A DNA stretch of 64,000 bases. Source: an uncultured Euryhalocaulis sp. (lineage in GTDB: Bacteria > Pseudomonadota > Alphaproteobacteria > Caulobacterales > Maricaulaceae). The stretch covers positions 97,852 to 161,851 of the forward strand of contig CAJXKJ010000001.1 in NCBI GenBank assembly GCA_913055605.1. The letters run 5' to 3'. The first letter of the stretch is position 1; every line of letters starts with the position of its first letter. A program made the position numbers and the translations under genes. This document shows positions 8,946 to 17,028 of the stretch, piece after piece. The notes below the pieces were generated by a model. The model saw only the letters and a list, made by a program, of their open reading frames with translations, did not search any database and was not told where the DNA came from.

Positions 8946-9808
8946 CTGTCCTTGCCGGGCAGCACGACGGACTGCGCCCCGCCCAGCATCACCGGGTTGC
9001 GTTCGTCCCAGGGCTGAAGCTCGGCCAGCATCCGGTCCAGATCGTAGGACGGCTCCAGATATTTGCCGGACAGCGCATGGTATTTGCCGCTGGCCAGATC
9101 CACGCACATCTCGGCGCAGCGGTCGAAGGCGGCCTGGCTGTCGGCGTTCTCCATCCAGTGCTTCACCACCTCGACCATGCCGGGCAGGTGTTTCTGCGCG
9201 TCGGGATCGTTCACGGTCGCGTCCGACATGCCGGTATGGGCGTCGCCGGGCTGGATGGAGAAGACGGCGACGCCGGTGCCGTCCACCTCGCGCCCCGCCA
9301 GTTCGCTCAGCCGGATTTCGCTCGCCTTGCCGACGCAATAGCCGGGCAGGCCGGGCTGCAGCATCAGGCCGCCGCGCGAGGCGACATTGATGATCGCGCC
9401 ATGGCCGCGCTCCTGCATCCCGGGCAGGACCGCGTGCATGAAGCGGAACGGGGCCAGGACGTGGATCTTCTGCGCGTCCCACCAGACGTCCGGATCGACC
9501 TCGGAAATCGGGCCGAACGGGCCGGGCACCCCGGCGTTGTTGATCATGATGCTGACGGGGCCGAGCGTGGTCTCCGTCGCCTCGACAATATGCTCCACGT
9601 CCTTGCGCTTGGTGACGTCGCCCTCGATCGGCAACGCCCGCACGCCAAGCGCCTGGACCTCCTTGGCGACGGCCTTCACCTGTTTCTTGGTGCGCGCGCA
9701 GACCGCGACATTGGCGCCTTCCGCGGCGAGTCCCAGCGCGATGGCGCGGCCGAAGCCGCGCCCGCCGCCGGTGATCAGCGCGGTTTCGCCTGTCAGACGT
9801 CCAGCCAT
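8942..9808 (-). CDS. SDR-family oxidoreductase
   Basis: A 288-residue short-chain dehydrogenase. The nucleotide-binding motif TGGGRGFG is at 13-20, NNAG at 90-93, and the catalytic S144, Y157 and K161 are in place (YCVGK). Arg at 39 after beta-2 hints at NADP use. The C-terminal extension (after about 230) is longer than in minimal SDRs. It is the last gene of the minus-strand phenolic oxidation block, 10 bases after the DUF1080 lipoprotein. It may act on an alcohol or ketone made there, but the substrate cannot be named. Confidence 0.88.
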   Translation of the reverse strand: MAGRLTGETALITGGGRGFGRAIALGLAAEGANVAVCARTKKQVKAVAKEVQALGVRALPIEGDVTKRKDVEHIVEATETTLGPVSIMINNAGVPGPFGPISEVDPDVWWDAQKIHVLAPFRFMHAVLPGMQERGHGAIINVASRGGLMLQPGLPGYCVGKASEIRLSELAGREVDGTGVAVFSIQPGDAHTGMSDATVNDPDAQKHLPGMVEVVKHWMENADSQAAFDRCAEMCVDLASGKYHALSGKYLEPSYDLDRMLAELQPWDERNPVMLGGAQSVVLPGKDS

Positions 9809-9818
9809 CGCGAAGCCC

Positions 9819-10439
9819 CTAGAGTTCGCGCACTTTGACGTTGCGGAAGCGCACCTCGCCGGGGCCGGCGCCCGGGCCGACCTGCAGGGCCAGCACGCCC
9901 TCGCCGAACATGTCGTCGTCGACGTCCACCGTCTGCTCGCCGTTCAGCACGACGCTCAGATGTTCGCCTTCGGCGCGGATGACATAGGTGTTCCACTGGC
10001 CGCCGGCGTCGATGGTCGCCATCGGCGGGGCGATATGCACGATCGCGCCGGTGCGGCCTGACTGGTCGGGGCGGTTGTCGAAGATGTTCGCCTCGTAACA
10101 GGACGTGTCGGTGATCTCCCCGGCGTTCTGGCAGCGCAGGAAGACGCCGCTATTGCCTTCCGGATTGATCCAGAACTCCAGGCTGATCTCGACATCGTCA
10201 TAGGTCCGCGGGCTGACCAGGAAGCTGGCGGCCGCGTCGGCGCGGCCGACGATTTCCCCGTCCTCCATGGTCCAGACATCGTCGCCGAGCACGGTCCAGT
10301 CGGTGATCTGGTTCAGTTCCTCGGTCTCGGCCTCCATCGCCGCCGTGGCGCCGTCGCCCGGCTGCGCCGGGTCATCGCTGCAGCCCGCCGCCAGAACCAG
10401 AACCGCAATCGAGGCTGCGCCCGCCAAAGCCCGTGTCAT
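9819..10439 (-). CDS. DUF1080 (3-keto-disaccharide hydrolase fold) lipoprotein
   Basis: A 206-residue lipoprotein. I start at the ATG with GGGAGGA about eight bases upstream; the lipobox LAAGC then sits at about residue 20. The mature part is a concanavalin-like beta-sandwich of the DUF1080/3-keto-disaccharide hydrolase type. Landmarks are WTMEDGEIVGR, VEISLEFWINPEGNSGVFLRC, and the closing WNTYVIRAEGEHLSVVLNG and EVRFRNVKVREL. Many family members bind or cut sugars such as 3-ketoglucosides. Here it follows the cytochrome c of cassette 1, so it may release or bind a glycosylated phenolic. That last point is inference. Confidence 0.85.
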   Translation of the reverse strand: MTRALAGAASIAVLVLAAGCSDDPAQPGDGATAAMEAETEELNQITDWTVLGDDVWTMEDGEIVGRADAAASFLVSPRTYDDVEISLEFWINPEGNSGVFLRCQNAGEITDTSCYEANIFDNRPDQSGRTGAIVHIAPPMATIDAGGQWNTYVIRAEGEHLSVVLNGEQTVDVDDDMFGEGVLALQVGPGAGPGEVRFRNVKVREL

Positions 10440-10482
10440 CGTCACTATCCTCCCGCTATGTCCAGAATCGCCGCCCGCTCTA

Positions 10483-10887
10483 TCACGGCCGCGGGCGGGA
10501 CAGATAGGCGGCAAGGTCCGCCAGTTGGTCGTCGCTGACCTCGGTCTTGCGATAGGGCGCCATGGCGCCCGACCCGTTGCGCACGAAGAATTCCACCAGT
10601 TCCGGCGTCAGGTCCGTCCGCTCCTCGATCAGGGCCGGGATGGCCGGCGCCGTGTCCTGGTATTTGACGGCGAGGGAGGATGTACCGGGCATGCCGCGGC
10701 CGGGACCGTGGCAATGCTCGCACGTGGTGCGGAACACGTCCTGTCCGCGCATCTGCGCCGCGTTCAGCCCGTCCGACGGGACGGCGTGCTGCAACGGCGG
10801 AATCGGCAGGGCCTGCTGCGCCAGCGCGGAGCCGGCCAGAACGGCGCAGCCGAGTGCGCCGGCGAACGCGATCTTCGTCATGCTCAT
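10483..10887 (-). CDS. Cytochrome c subunit of VAO-type flavocytochrome, cassette 1
   Basis: A 134-residue exported monohaem cytochrome c. The Sec signal ends near SALAQ-Q, and the haem motif CEHCH is at 56-60. A likely axial methionine lies in GAMAPYRKTE near the C-terminus. The start is the ATG eight bases after GAGGA, a site that overlaps the stop codon of the flavoprotein gene, so translation is probably coupled. Its size and C-terminal DxxLADLAAYL helix match the small cytochrome subunit of p-cresol methylhydroxylase and eugenol hydroxylase. It should take electrons from the flavoprotein. It is similar in length and sequence to the cassette 2 cytochrome. Confidence 0.9.
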   Translation of the reverse strand: MSMTKIAFAGALGCAVLAGSALAQQALPIPPLQHAVPSDGLNAAQMRGQDVFRTTCEHCHGPGRGMPGTSSLAVKYQDTAPAIPALIEERTDLTPELVEFFVRNGSGAMAPYRKTEVSDDQLADLAAYLSRPRP

Positions 10888-10898
10888 CGCGCCGGTCC

Positions 10899-12419
10899 TC
10901 ACGTCTGCCGCAGATGTTTCGGCCAGACGCCATAGCGCCCGGCGGAGATGATGCCGTTGGGGTCGATGGCGTCCTTCAGCGTCTCGCGCAGCCGGCGCAG
11001 GGCGTGGTCGTTGAAGGAATAGGTGTCCGCCACCTCGTCCATGAAGGCGACAGGGGAGCGGTACTCCGCCCAGCCGCGCTCGGCCGCCAGCTCCACCCAG
11101 CGGGTGAAGGCGGCGCGCATCTTCCGGTTCATCTCCACGTCGCGGCCGATCGGGAACATGATCAGGGCGACCAGCGACCGCTCCCAGTTCGTCATGAAGA
11201 CCGGACCGACGATTCCCAGATTCTCGCCCTGCGTGACCTCTTCCAGATTGTCCCTGTAGAAGTCGCGGAACTCCAGCAGGCCTTCGCCCGTGCGCGGGAT
11301 CAGCGGCGAGAAGCCGATATGCCCGCCGGCTGGGTTCGGGTTCATCGGGCTGCGCGTCAGCATGGCGAAGGTGGACAGGTTCGGGATGCCGAAATTGACC
11401 AGCCGCACCTGCTCGTACTGTTCGGGCGTCAGCGGCGTGCGGATCAGCTCGCCGACATTCACCGTGGCGCCCGGAATTTCCTCGAACTTCGCCTTGGCGA
11501 AGGCCATCTGCTCCCGGATCACCCGCTCGGGGCCATAGATCGGGACGGTGCAGCTCCAGGCTCCGCCGCCGCCGAACCCCGCGCCCAGGCCCGTGGACCC
11601 GTTCACCTGGTGCATGTTCTCCAGCAGGTTCAGCGTATCCATCATCGGAATGACGTCCTGGTCATTCTGGACGCTGACATTGGCGGAGATGAAAGCCTCC
11701 GGCCGCGGCATCAGATGGAAGCCCATCTTGGTGACGATGGCGAAGTTCGACTGGCGGAACAGGCCGTCTACCCACGGCCCGCAGCCCCAGCGGTTCTGCT
11801 GCCAGGTCTTGGAGCCGGGCACCGCGCCCATGCCGGTGCGCACGACCTCGCCATTGGCCAGCACCACTTCCATGCCGCAATGCGCGCCGAAATGGTCGCG
11901 GAACGGATAGGCGGTCCAGCCGCCGCCGCCGTCCAGCGCGTTGCCGATCACGCTGCCCCAGCCCGGATCGGGCGGATCGATCCACACGTCCAGCCCGCGC
12001 TCGGTAATGTGATTGTACAGGTCGAAATAGGACACGCCCGGCTCGACCAGCGCATAGGCGCCCCGCTCGTCGACCTCCAGCACGCGGTTCATGCGCTTCA
12101 GGTCCAGCACGACGCTGCCCGAATAGGGCGGCGCCGACCCGCCATAGGCGAGGTTACGGCCCGTGGAGATCGGATAGATCGGGATGTGCAGCTCGTTGGC
12201 GATGCGCGCGACGGCCTGCACTTCCTCCGTCGTGGCCGGCGCCACGGCGGCGGAGGCCAGCTTCTCCTCCGGCTCGCCCCAGAAGGGGGAGTAGGCGTCG
12301 CGGTACAGCGCGACGTCCTCGTCGCTGGAATAGACATTGTCGCCGCCGACGGCCTCGCGGAAGCGGGCCAGCGCCTGGTCGAAGGTTTCCTGGCTTATGC
12401 CGGGGGGCAGCATGGGCAT
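10899..12419 (-). CDS. VAO/4-cresol dehydrogenase-family flavoprotein, cassette 1
   Basis: A 506-residue FAD enzyme of the vanillyl-alcohol oxidase/p-cresol methylhydroxylase family, which oxidises para-alkyl or para-hydroxymethyl phenols through a quinone methide. A PCMH-type FAD-binding domain covers about 50-240 (STGRNLAYGG, VEPGVSYFDLY); a cap and C-terminal FAD domain follow. By my alignment with VAO, phenolate-binding Y92, Y453 and R454 and catalytic D151 are kept. H367 (GGHIGFSP) matches the FAD-linking histidine of VAO; the Tyr that links FAD in PCMH is replaced by Leu. No signal peptide is visible, although its partner cytochrome is exported. The gene begins one base after the Tat-signal protein gene ends. 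The exact substrate is unknown. Confidence 0.93.
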   Translation of the reverse strand: MPMLPPGISQETFDQALARFREAVGGDNVYSSDEDVALYRDAYSPFWGEPEEKLASAAVAPATTEEVQAVARIANELHIPIYPISTGRNLAYGGSAPPYSGSVVLDLKRMNRVLEVDERGAYALVEPGVSYFDLYNHITERGLDVWIDPPDPGWGSVIGNALDGGGGWTAYPFRDHFGAHCGMEVVLANGEVVRTGMGAVPGSKTWQQNRWGCGPWVDGLFRQSNFAIVTKMGFHLMPRPEAFISANVSVQNDQDVIPMMDTLNLLENMHQVNGSTGLGAGFGGGGAWSCTVPIYGPERVIREQMAFAKAKFEEIPGATVNVGELIRTPLTPEQYEQVRLVNFGIPNLSTFAMLTRSPMNPNPAGGHIGFSPLIPRTGEGLLEFRDFYRDNLEEVTQGENLGIVGPVFMTNWERSLVALIMFPIGRDVEMNRKMRAAFTRWVELAAERGWAEYRSPVAFMDEVADTYSFNDHALRRLRETLKDAIDPNGIISAGRYGVWPKHLRQT

Positions 12420-12420
12420 G

Positions 12421-12945
12421 TCAGACGCTCCCCGCCGTGCGGGCCCGGCTCGCGGCCGGCGCGATGATCCAGCTGTACAGATGCGGCGCGTCGTCCAGCG
12501 TGTCGGCCATGGTCAGCATTTCCGGCGCCGGGCCGTCCAGCCGGCGCGACAGCAGGCCCTGCGCCGCATAGGCCGGCCAGTCCTGGCCCTGTTCGTTCAC
12601 ATGCGCCTCGCGGAAGGCCACGCGCATGCCGGCGTCCCAAGCCAGCTGCTCCAGACAGAACAGCGGCTGCCGCGTGGTCATGCCGGCGATGACGGCCGAT
12701 CCGCCCCGCCACATCTGGCGCAGCTCGCCGGACCACAGCGCGGTGATGTCGGCGGCGGAGATGCGCCGCACCCGCGCGCCCAGCGCCAGCGCCGCGCGGC
12801 CGAAGGCCCGCGAGTCCGGCAGCGCGTCCTCATATACGACCAGATCGACGGATGGCGCGGCGGCGTTGGCGGACCCAGCCGCCCCGACGGCGGGCGCGGC
12901 GGACAACGCGGCGGCGGCTTGCAGGAAGCGCCGGCGGTTCGGCAT
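12421..12945 (-). CDS. Tat-signal small protein paired with flavocytochrome, cassette 1
   Basis: A 174-residue protein with a twin-arginine signal: NRRRFLQAAAALSAAPAVG, cleavage probably near ANA-A at about 27-29. The mature domain (VDLVVYEDALPDSRAFGRAA, ADITALWSGEL, LFCLEQLAWDAGMRVAFRE, then LYSWIIAP at the end) matches no family I can name. A paralogue precedes flavoprotein 2, so the association is not accidental. Because the flavoprotein lacks a signal and must fold around covalent FAD, this protein could carry it through Tat as a partner, or it could be an assembly factor. This role is inference. P. putida p-cresol clusters contain an uncharacterised pchX that may be comparable; I could not check. 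Confidence 0.8.
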   Translation of the reverse strand: MPNRRRFLQAAAALSAAPAVGAAGSANAAAPSVDLVVYEDALPDSRAFGRAALALGARVRRISAADITALWSGELRQMWRGGSAVIAGMTTRQPLFCLEQLAWDAGMRVAFREAHVNEQGQDWPAYAAQGLLSRRLDGPAPEMLTMADTLDDAPHLYSWIIAPAASRARTAGSV

Positions 12946-13046
12946 GGTTTTTCCTCCCCGGCCGCGATCGTTGCGCGGCCAATTCTTATGGTCCTATCGT
13001 CCCCGGCTTGGCCGCCGGGGGCAAGGGCGGATCGGCGGAATTGCGG

Positions 13047-13442
13047 CTAGCGGTCCCGCGTCAGATAGGCGGACAGATCGTCCAGATCCGCATCGCTGAT
13101 TTCGGTCTTGCGGAAATGCGGCATCACCGAAATCCCGTTGCGGACGTAGAATTCGACCAGCTCGGGCGTCAGGTCCGCGCGCTCCTCGACCAGGGCCGGG
13201 ATCTGGCCGCCATATTTGGCCTCCAGCGCCTGCGTGCCGGGCATGCCGGGCGCATCGCCGTGGCAGGCCGAGCACCATTTGCCGAACACCTCATGCCCGC
13301 GTCGCTGGGCGGGGTCGGACAGCGAGGCCGGATCGACCGCCGGTTGGATCGGCGACATCGGCGGCGGGGCGTAGTCCGCCCCCTGCGCCAAGGCGGCGCC
13401 GCAGACGGCGAAGGCGGACAGACAGATCAGCGCGTATCGCAT
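13047..13442 (-). CDS. Cytochrome c subunit of VAO-type flavocytochrome, cassette 2
   Basis: A 131-residue exported monohaem cytochrome c, paralogous to the cassette 1 cytochrome. The start is the ATG that opens a signal peptide ending AALAQ-G; the upstream part of the longer frame is not signal-like. Haem motif CSACH is at 57-61, and a likely axial Met lies in SVMPHFRKTE. Shared stretches such as IPALVEERADLTPELVEF and VRNG show recent common ancestry with cassette 1. The ATG begins four bases after the flavoprotein 2 stop codon, with no strong Shine-Dalgarno sequence, so translational coupling is likely. It is predicted to accept electrons from flavoprotein 2 in the periplasm. Confidence 0.9.
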   Translation of the reverse strand: MRYALICLSAFAVCGAALAQGADYAPPPMSPIQPAVDPASLSDPAQRRGHEVFGKWCSACHGDAPGMPGTQALEAKYGGQIPALVEERADLTPELVEFYVRNGISVMPHFRKTEISDADLDDLSAYLTRDR

Positions 13443-13446
13443 CGGC

Positions 13447-15033
13447 TCAGGTCCGCAAATGCCGCGGCCAGACGCCATAGCGCCCGGCGGACAGGATGCC
13501 GTTCGGATCGACCGCGTCCTTCAGCCGCTCGTGGAAACGGCGCAAGGCGTGGTCGTTGAAGCTGTAGGTATCGCCCACATCGTTCATGAAGGCCGGCGCG
13601 GTGCGGTATTCGCCCAGGCCATTCTCGGCGCAGATCTTCACCAGCTTGCGGAAGGCCTCCCGTGTCTGCCGGTTCGCGTCCTTGTCCCGGTAGATCGGGA
13701 AATTGATCAGGAAGATGAAGGTGCGCTGCCAGTTCGCGAACGGCATCGGCAGCACGCTCAGATTATAGGGCTTCAGCTGCTCGGCCGCCTCGAACAGCAC
13801 TTTCTGCGCGGCCAGCAGGCCTTCGCCCGTGCGCGGCAGGATCGGGCTGAACCAGACATGGCCGGAGGTCGGCATGTCGTTGAATTCCGACCGCGCGCCA
13901 ATGGAAAACCGGCCCAAATTCGGAATGCCGAACGAGACTTTCTCGGTGCCCAGCGCCTCGGCCTGTTCGGGCGTCAGCGGCAGGTCGTATTCCTCCCCCC
14001 GCTGGAAGGTGGCGCCGGGGATCGCGGCGGCGAACTGCTCCTGACAATATTCCCACTGTGCTTCGTTGACCTTGCGGCCGCCATAGAATTGCAGGCGGCA
14101 GGTCCAGACCGGCTGGCCGCTGGCGCGCGCCTGCGCCTCCAGCTCTTCCGGCGCGGCGCCGGCCCCGGCCTGGAACAGGACCGGGCTGCCGACCTGCGGA
14201 TAGCCGGTGAAGGCGCCGATATTCTCCAGCCGGTTCATCACGTCGATCAGGGGGATGACGTCCTGATGGCGGTGCGCGGCAATCGTGCCGGACAGATAGG
14301 CGTCCGGCGCCGGCATCAGCCAGAACCCCATCTTGGTGACGATGCCATAGTTCGACTGGCTGAAAATGCCGTCGACCCAGGGGCCGTAGCCATAGCGGTT
14401 CTGTTGCCAGGTATTGGCGCCCGGCATCGCGCCCATGCCGGTGCGGATGATGTCGCCGTCGGCCAGCACGACCTCCATCCCGCAATGGCTGCCGAAATGG
14501 TCGCGATAGGCGCCGGTGGTGACGCCGCCGCCGCGGTCCATGGCGTTGCCGATGACGCTGCCCCAGCCGGGATCGGGACAGTCGATCCACAACTTCAGCC
14601 CGTTATCGACGATGTGCCGGTACAGGTCGAAATAGGACACGCCCGGCTCCACCAGCACGGTCGCGTCGCGCTCGCTGATGTCCAAGATGCGGTTCATCCG
14701 CTTCAGGTCCAGCACGACGCTGCCGGACAGGACCGGGGCCGAGCCGCCATAGCCGAGATTGCGCCCCGTGGAGACCGGATAGAGCGGGATGCGCAGCTCG
14801 TTCGCGATGCGCGCGACGGCCTGCACTTCCTCGGCGCTGGCCGGGGCGACCGCCGCGCTGGCCAGCTTTTCCTCCCGCTCGTCCCACAGCGGCGAATAGG
14901 CGTCGCGGTACAGCGCGACGTCTTCCTCCTCGGAATAGACGTTCTCCGCCCCGACAACGCCGGCGAACCGGTTCAGCGCATCGGCGAAGACCGCTTCGCT
15001 GACGCCCGGCGGGGTCGCGGCCGCGCCGGCCAT
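13447..15033 (-). CDS. VAO/4-cresol dehydrogenase-family flavoprotein, cassette 2
   Basis: A 528-residue paralogue of flavoprotein 1 with the same domain order. The FAD-binding domain spans about 55-245 and the substrate/cap domain runs to the C-terminus. VAO-like residues are again in place by alignment: Y95, D154, H392 (SGHVWFSP, predicted covalent FAD link), Y476 and R477. It differs from flavoprotein 1 mainly at about 275-320, where about 20 extra residues (GAGAAPEELEAQARASGQP) enlarge the cap near the substrate channel. The two enzymes may therefore differ in substrate. It has no signal peptide. Its ATG overlaps the end of the frameshifted Tat-protein gene. Confidence 0.93.
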   Translation of the reverse strand: MAGAAATPPGVSEAVFADALNRFAGVVGAENVYSEEEDVALYRDAYSPLWDEREEKLASAAVAPASAEEVQAVARIANELRIPLYPVSTGRNLGYGGSAPVLSGSVVLDLKRMNRILDISERDATVLVEPGVSYFDLYRHIVDNGLKLWIDCPDPGWGSVIGNAMDRGGGVTTGAYRDHFGSHCGMEVVLADGDIIRTGMGAMPGANTWQQNRYGYGPWVDGIFSQSNYGIVTKMGFWLMPAPDAYLSGTIAAHRHQDVIPLIDVMNRLENIGAFTGYPQVGSPVLFQAGAGAAPEELEAQARASGQPVWTCRLQFYGGRKVNEAQWEYCQEQFAAAIPGATFQRGEEYDLPLTPEQAEALGTEKVSFGIPNLGRFSIGARSEFNDMPTSGHVWFSPILPRTGEGLLAAQKVLFEAAEQLKPYNLSVLPMPFANWQRTFIFLINFPIYRDKDANRQTREAFRKLVKICAENGLGEYRTAPAFMNDVGDTYSFNDHALRRFHERLKDAVDPNGILSAGRYGVWPRHLRT

Positions 15034-15541
15034 CAGACGGTCCTCGCGCGGGCGGGGGCCGGGGCGATGATCCAGCTGAACAGCGTGTGTTCGTCGGCGG
15101 CGCTTTCGGCCAAAGCTGGCGCGCCGGACGCGGCGCCGGTGGGCAGGGGCGCGGCCAGCAGGGTCTGCGCGGCTTCGGCGGCCCAGTCGGGCGCGGCCTC
15201 CTCCGTCTGCGGATGGGCCATGCGGTAGACCACGCGCATGCGCGCGTCGCGGGCCAGCTGCTCCAGACAGAACAGCGCCATGCGGTCGGTCATCCCGGCC
15301 AGGGCGAAGGGCGCGGACCGCCAGCGGTCGTACAGCTCCCCGTACCAGAGGCCGGTGATGTCGCCGCTGATGCGCCGCACCGATGCGCCCTGGCGCAGCG
15401 CCGCCCGGCCGAAGGCGCGGGCCGGCGCATAGCGTTCGTCATAGACGGCAAGGTCCGCGGCCCGGCCAGCGCCGCCGTTCCCACGGCCGGCGCGGCGGAC
15501 AGGACCGCGGCCGCCTGCATGAAGCGCCGGCGGTTGGGCAT
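15033..15541 (-). pseudogene. Frameshifted Tat-signal small protein, cassette 2
   Basis: This is the cassette 2 counterpart of the 174-residue Tat protein, broken by a frameshift. Frame 1 gives MPNRRRFMQAAAVLSAAP and continues to about base 15460. The homologous sequence (DLAVYDERYAPARAFGRAAL, ITGLWYGEL, LFCLEQLARDARMRVVYRM, LFSWIIAP) resumes at base 15455 in another frame. The total length is one base short of 170 codons, so loss of a single base in the GC-rich stretch around 15455-15463 would explain it. It could be a true mutation or a sequencing or assembly error. Downstream translation of flavoprotein 2 overlaps its stop codon. Both halves remain well conserved, which favours a recent event or an error. 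Confidence 0.85.
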
Positions 15542-15684
15542 CGTATCCTCCCCCGGGACCGGTTCGCGGTTCCGGGGTCGGCGGCTTCGTACGGCTACCG
15601 GATCCCGGAGCCTGTCGGCCCCACTGCTACGATAACCAGCATCACTCTGATTGGATCGTTAGGCAAGAGCCGGGCGCAAGGCGG

Positions 15685-17028
15685 TCAGAGCGCGGCCTCC
15701 TTCGGCGCAACTCGCGGCAGCAGGAGGGAGCCCACCGCCGCGATCCCGATCGGCACGATCAGCATGTTGAGGACCGCCGTCGGGCCGAAGCCCATGGCCA
15801 GCAGGAAGCCACCGGCCAGCGGGCTGACCGCCGCGGCGAAGCGCGACACGCCGACCATGTAACTGAGCCCCGTCGCCCGCATCGTGGCCGGGTACACGCC
15901 CCCGGCCACGGCGATCAGCGCGAACAGCGCGCCGGAGACGCCGCCGCCCAGCGCCACCATGACCAGGCTCCACGCCAGATAGGTCGGTGGCGCGACCCAG
16001 AAGGCGATGATGGACACCGCCGACAACGCCATCGCCGCGATCAGCGCGTAATGGGGCTGTCCCTTGCGGACATAGAAGGCATAGGCGACCCCGCCCATGA
16101 TCCCGCCCAGCTGGATCAGCACGCCGCCGCGCTGCGCGGCGGCCAGCGGCCAGCCCGCATCGGTCAGAAGCGTCGGCAGCCAGGAAATCAGCAGATACAG
16201 GACGAAGCTGACCAGCGTGTATCCGGCCCACAGCAACAGCGTCGCGGGCAGGTAATTGCGCTCGAACAGCGCGGCCACCGGCGCCTTGGTCGCGGGGCCT
16301 TTGGTCCCCGGAACCACGCTGACCGGCCCGGCGCCGATCCGCGCCAGGAAGCGTCCGATGCGCGGATCCTCCCATCTGCGCACGGCCAGAAGGCGCGGCG
16401 ATTCGGGCAGTAGCACGGCCAGCAGGACGCAGATGATGAGGGGCAGGACCCCGCCGGCATAGAAGACCATGCGCCAGCCGCCGGCCTCCATCAGCCAGGG
16501 CGCGGTGAACCCGGCCACCAGCGCGCCCCCGGCCACGGCGCTGGCCATCGCCACCAGGACCGGGCTGCGCATCCGCGCCGGCGCCAGCTCCGTGGACAGG
16601 GCGTAGGCGTTCGGCATCCCGGCGCCCAGGCCCAGCCCGGTGACGAAGCGCAGCGCGGTCAGCGTCGTCATGTCGCTGGTGAACGGAACGGCGAGCGTGC
16701 TGACCGAAACGACCAGCAGCGCGCCCAGCGCCAGCGGCTTGCGCCCGACATAGTCGCCCACCGGCCCGATCAGGAAGGAGGCGACCAGAATCCCCCACAG
16801 CGAGGCGGACAGCGGCCCGCCGAACGCGGCGCGGTCGACGCCGAACTCCGCGGCCATGGACGGCACGGCCAGGGCCATCGTCTGGATGTCGAACCCGTCC
16901 AGGAACAGGATCGTGCCGCACATGATCAGGGCGGCCATCTGGAAGCCGGACAGACCGCGCGCGTCGATCACCTGATCGACGGTGCGGCCCCCCGCCGGAT
17001 GGGCGCCCGCCGCGCCGGCCCCGCTCAT
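15685..17028 (-). CDS. MFS transporter, aromatic acid:H+ symporter (AAHS) type
   Basis: A 447-residue, 12-segment major facilitator permease. The DGFDIQ motif in the first membrane segment (about 44-50) and GDYVGRKP between segments 2 and 3 are typical of the AAHS family (PcaK, VanK, BenK types), which imports aromatic acids with protons. I start at the ATG whose first bases overlap the upstream stop codon (TGATG). A GTG one codon earlier is possible. It is co-transcribed with the NTF2-like, EthD and aldehyde dehydrogenase genes upstream. Uptake of a phenolic acid used or made by the flavocytochromes is a reasonable guess. Confidence 0.88.
   Translation of the reverse strand: MSGAGAAGAHPAGGRTVDQVIDARGLSGFQMAALIMCGTILFLDGFDIQTMALAVPSMAAEFGVDRAAFGGPLSASLWGILVASFLIGPVGDYVGRKPLALGALLVVSVSTLAVPFTSDMTTLTALRFVTGLGLGAGMPNAYALSTELAPARMRSPVLVAMASAVAGGALVAGFTAPWLMEAGGWRMVFYAGGVLPLIICVLLAVLLPESPRLLAVRRWEDPRIGRFLARIGAGPVSVVPGTKGPATKAPVAALFERNYLPATLLLWAGYTLVSFVLYLLISWLPTLLTDAGWPLAAAQRGGVLIQLGGIMGGVAYAFYVRKGQPHYALIAAMALSAVSIIAFWVAPPTYLAWSLVMVALGGGVSGALFALIAVAGGVYPATMRATGLSYMVGVSRFAAAVSPLAGGFLLAMGFGPTAVLNMLIVPIGIAAVGSLLLPRVAPKEAAL

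Noticed and set aside
13459..15228. 589-residue plus-strand open frame over flavoprotein 2
   Set aside because: It is antisense to a well-conserved enzyme; composition and lack of motifs mark it as a shadow.
13047..15541. Cassette 2 as an assembly duplicate of cassette 1
   Set aside because: The copies differ throughout in protein sequence and in cap length, so they are true paralogues rather than a repeated contig segment.
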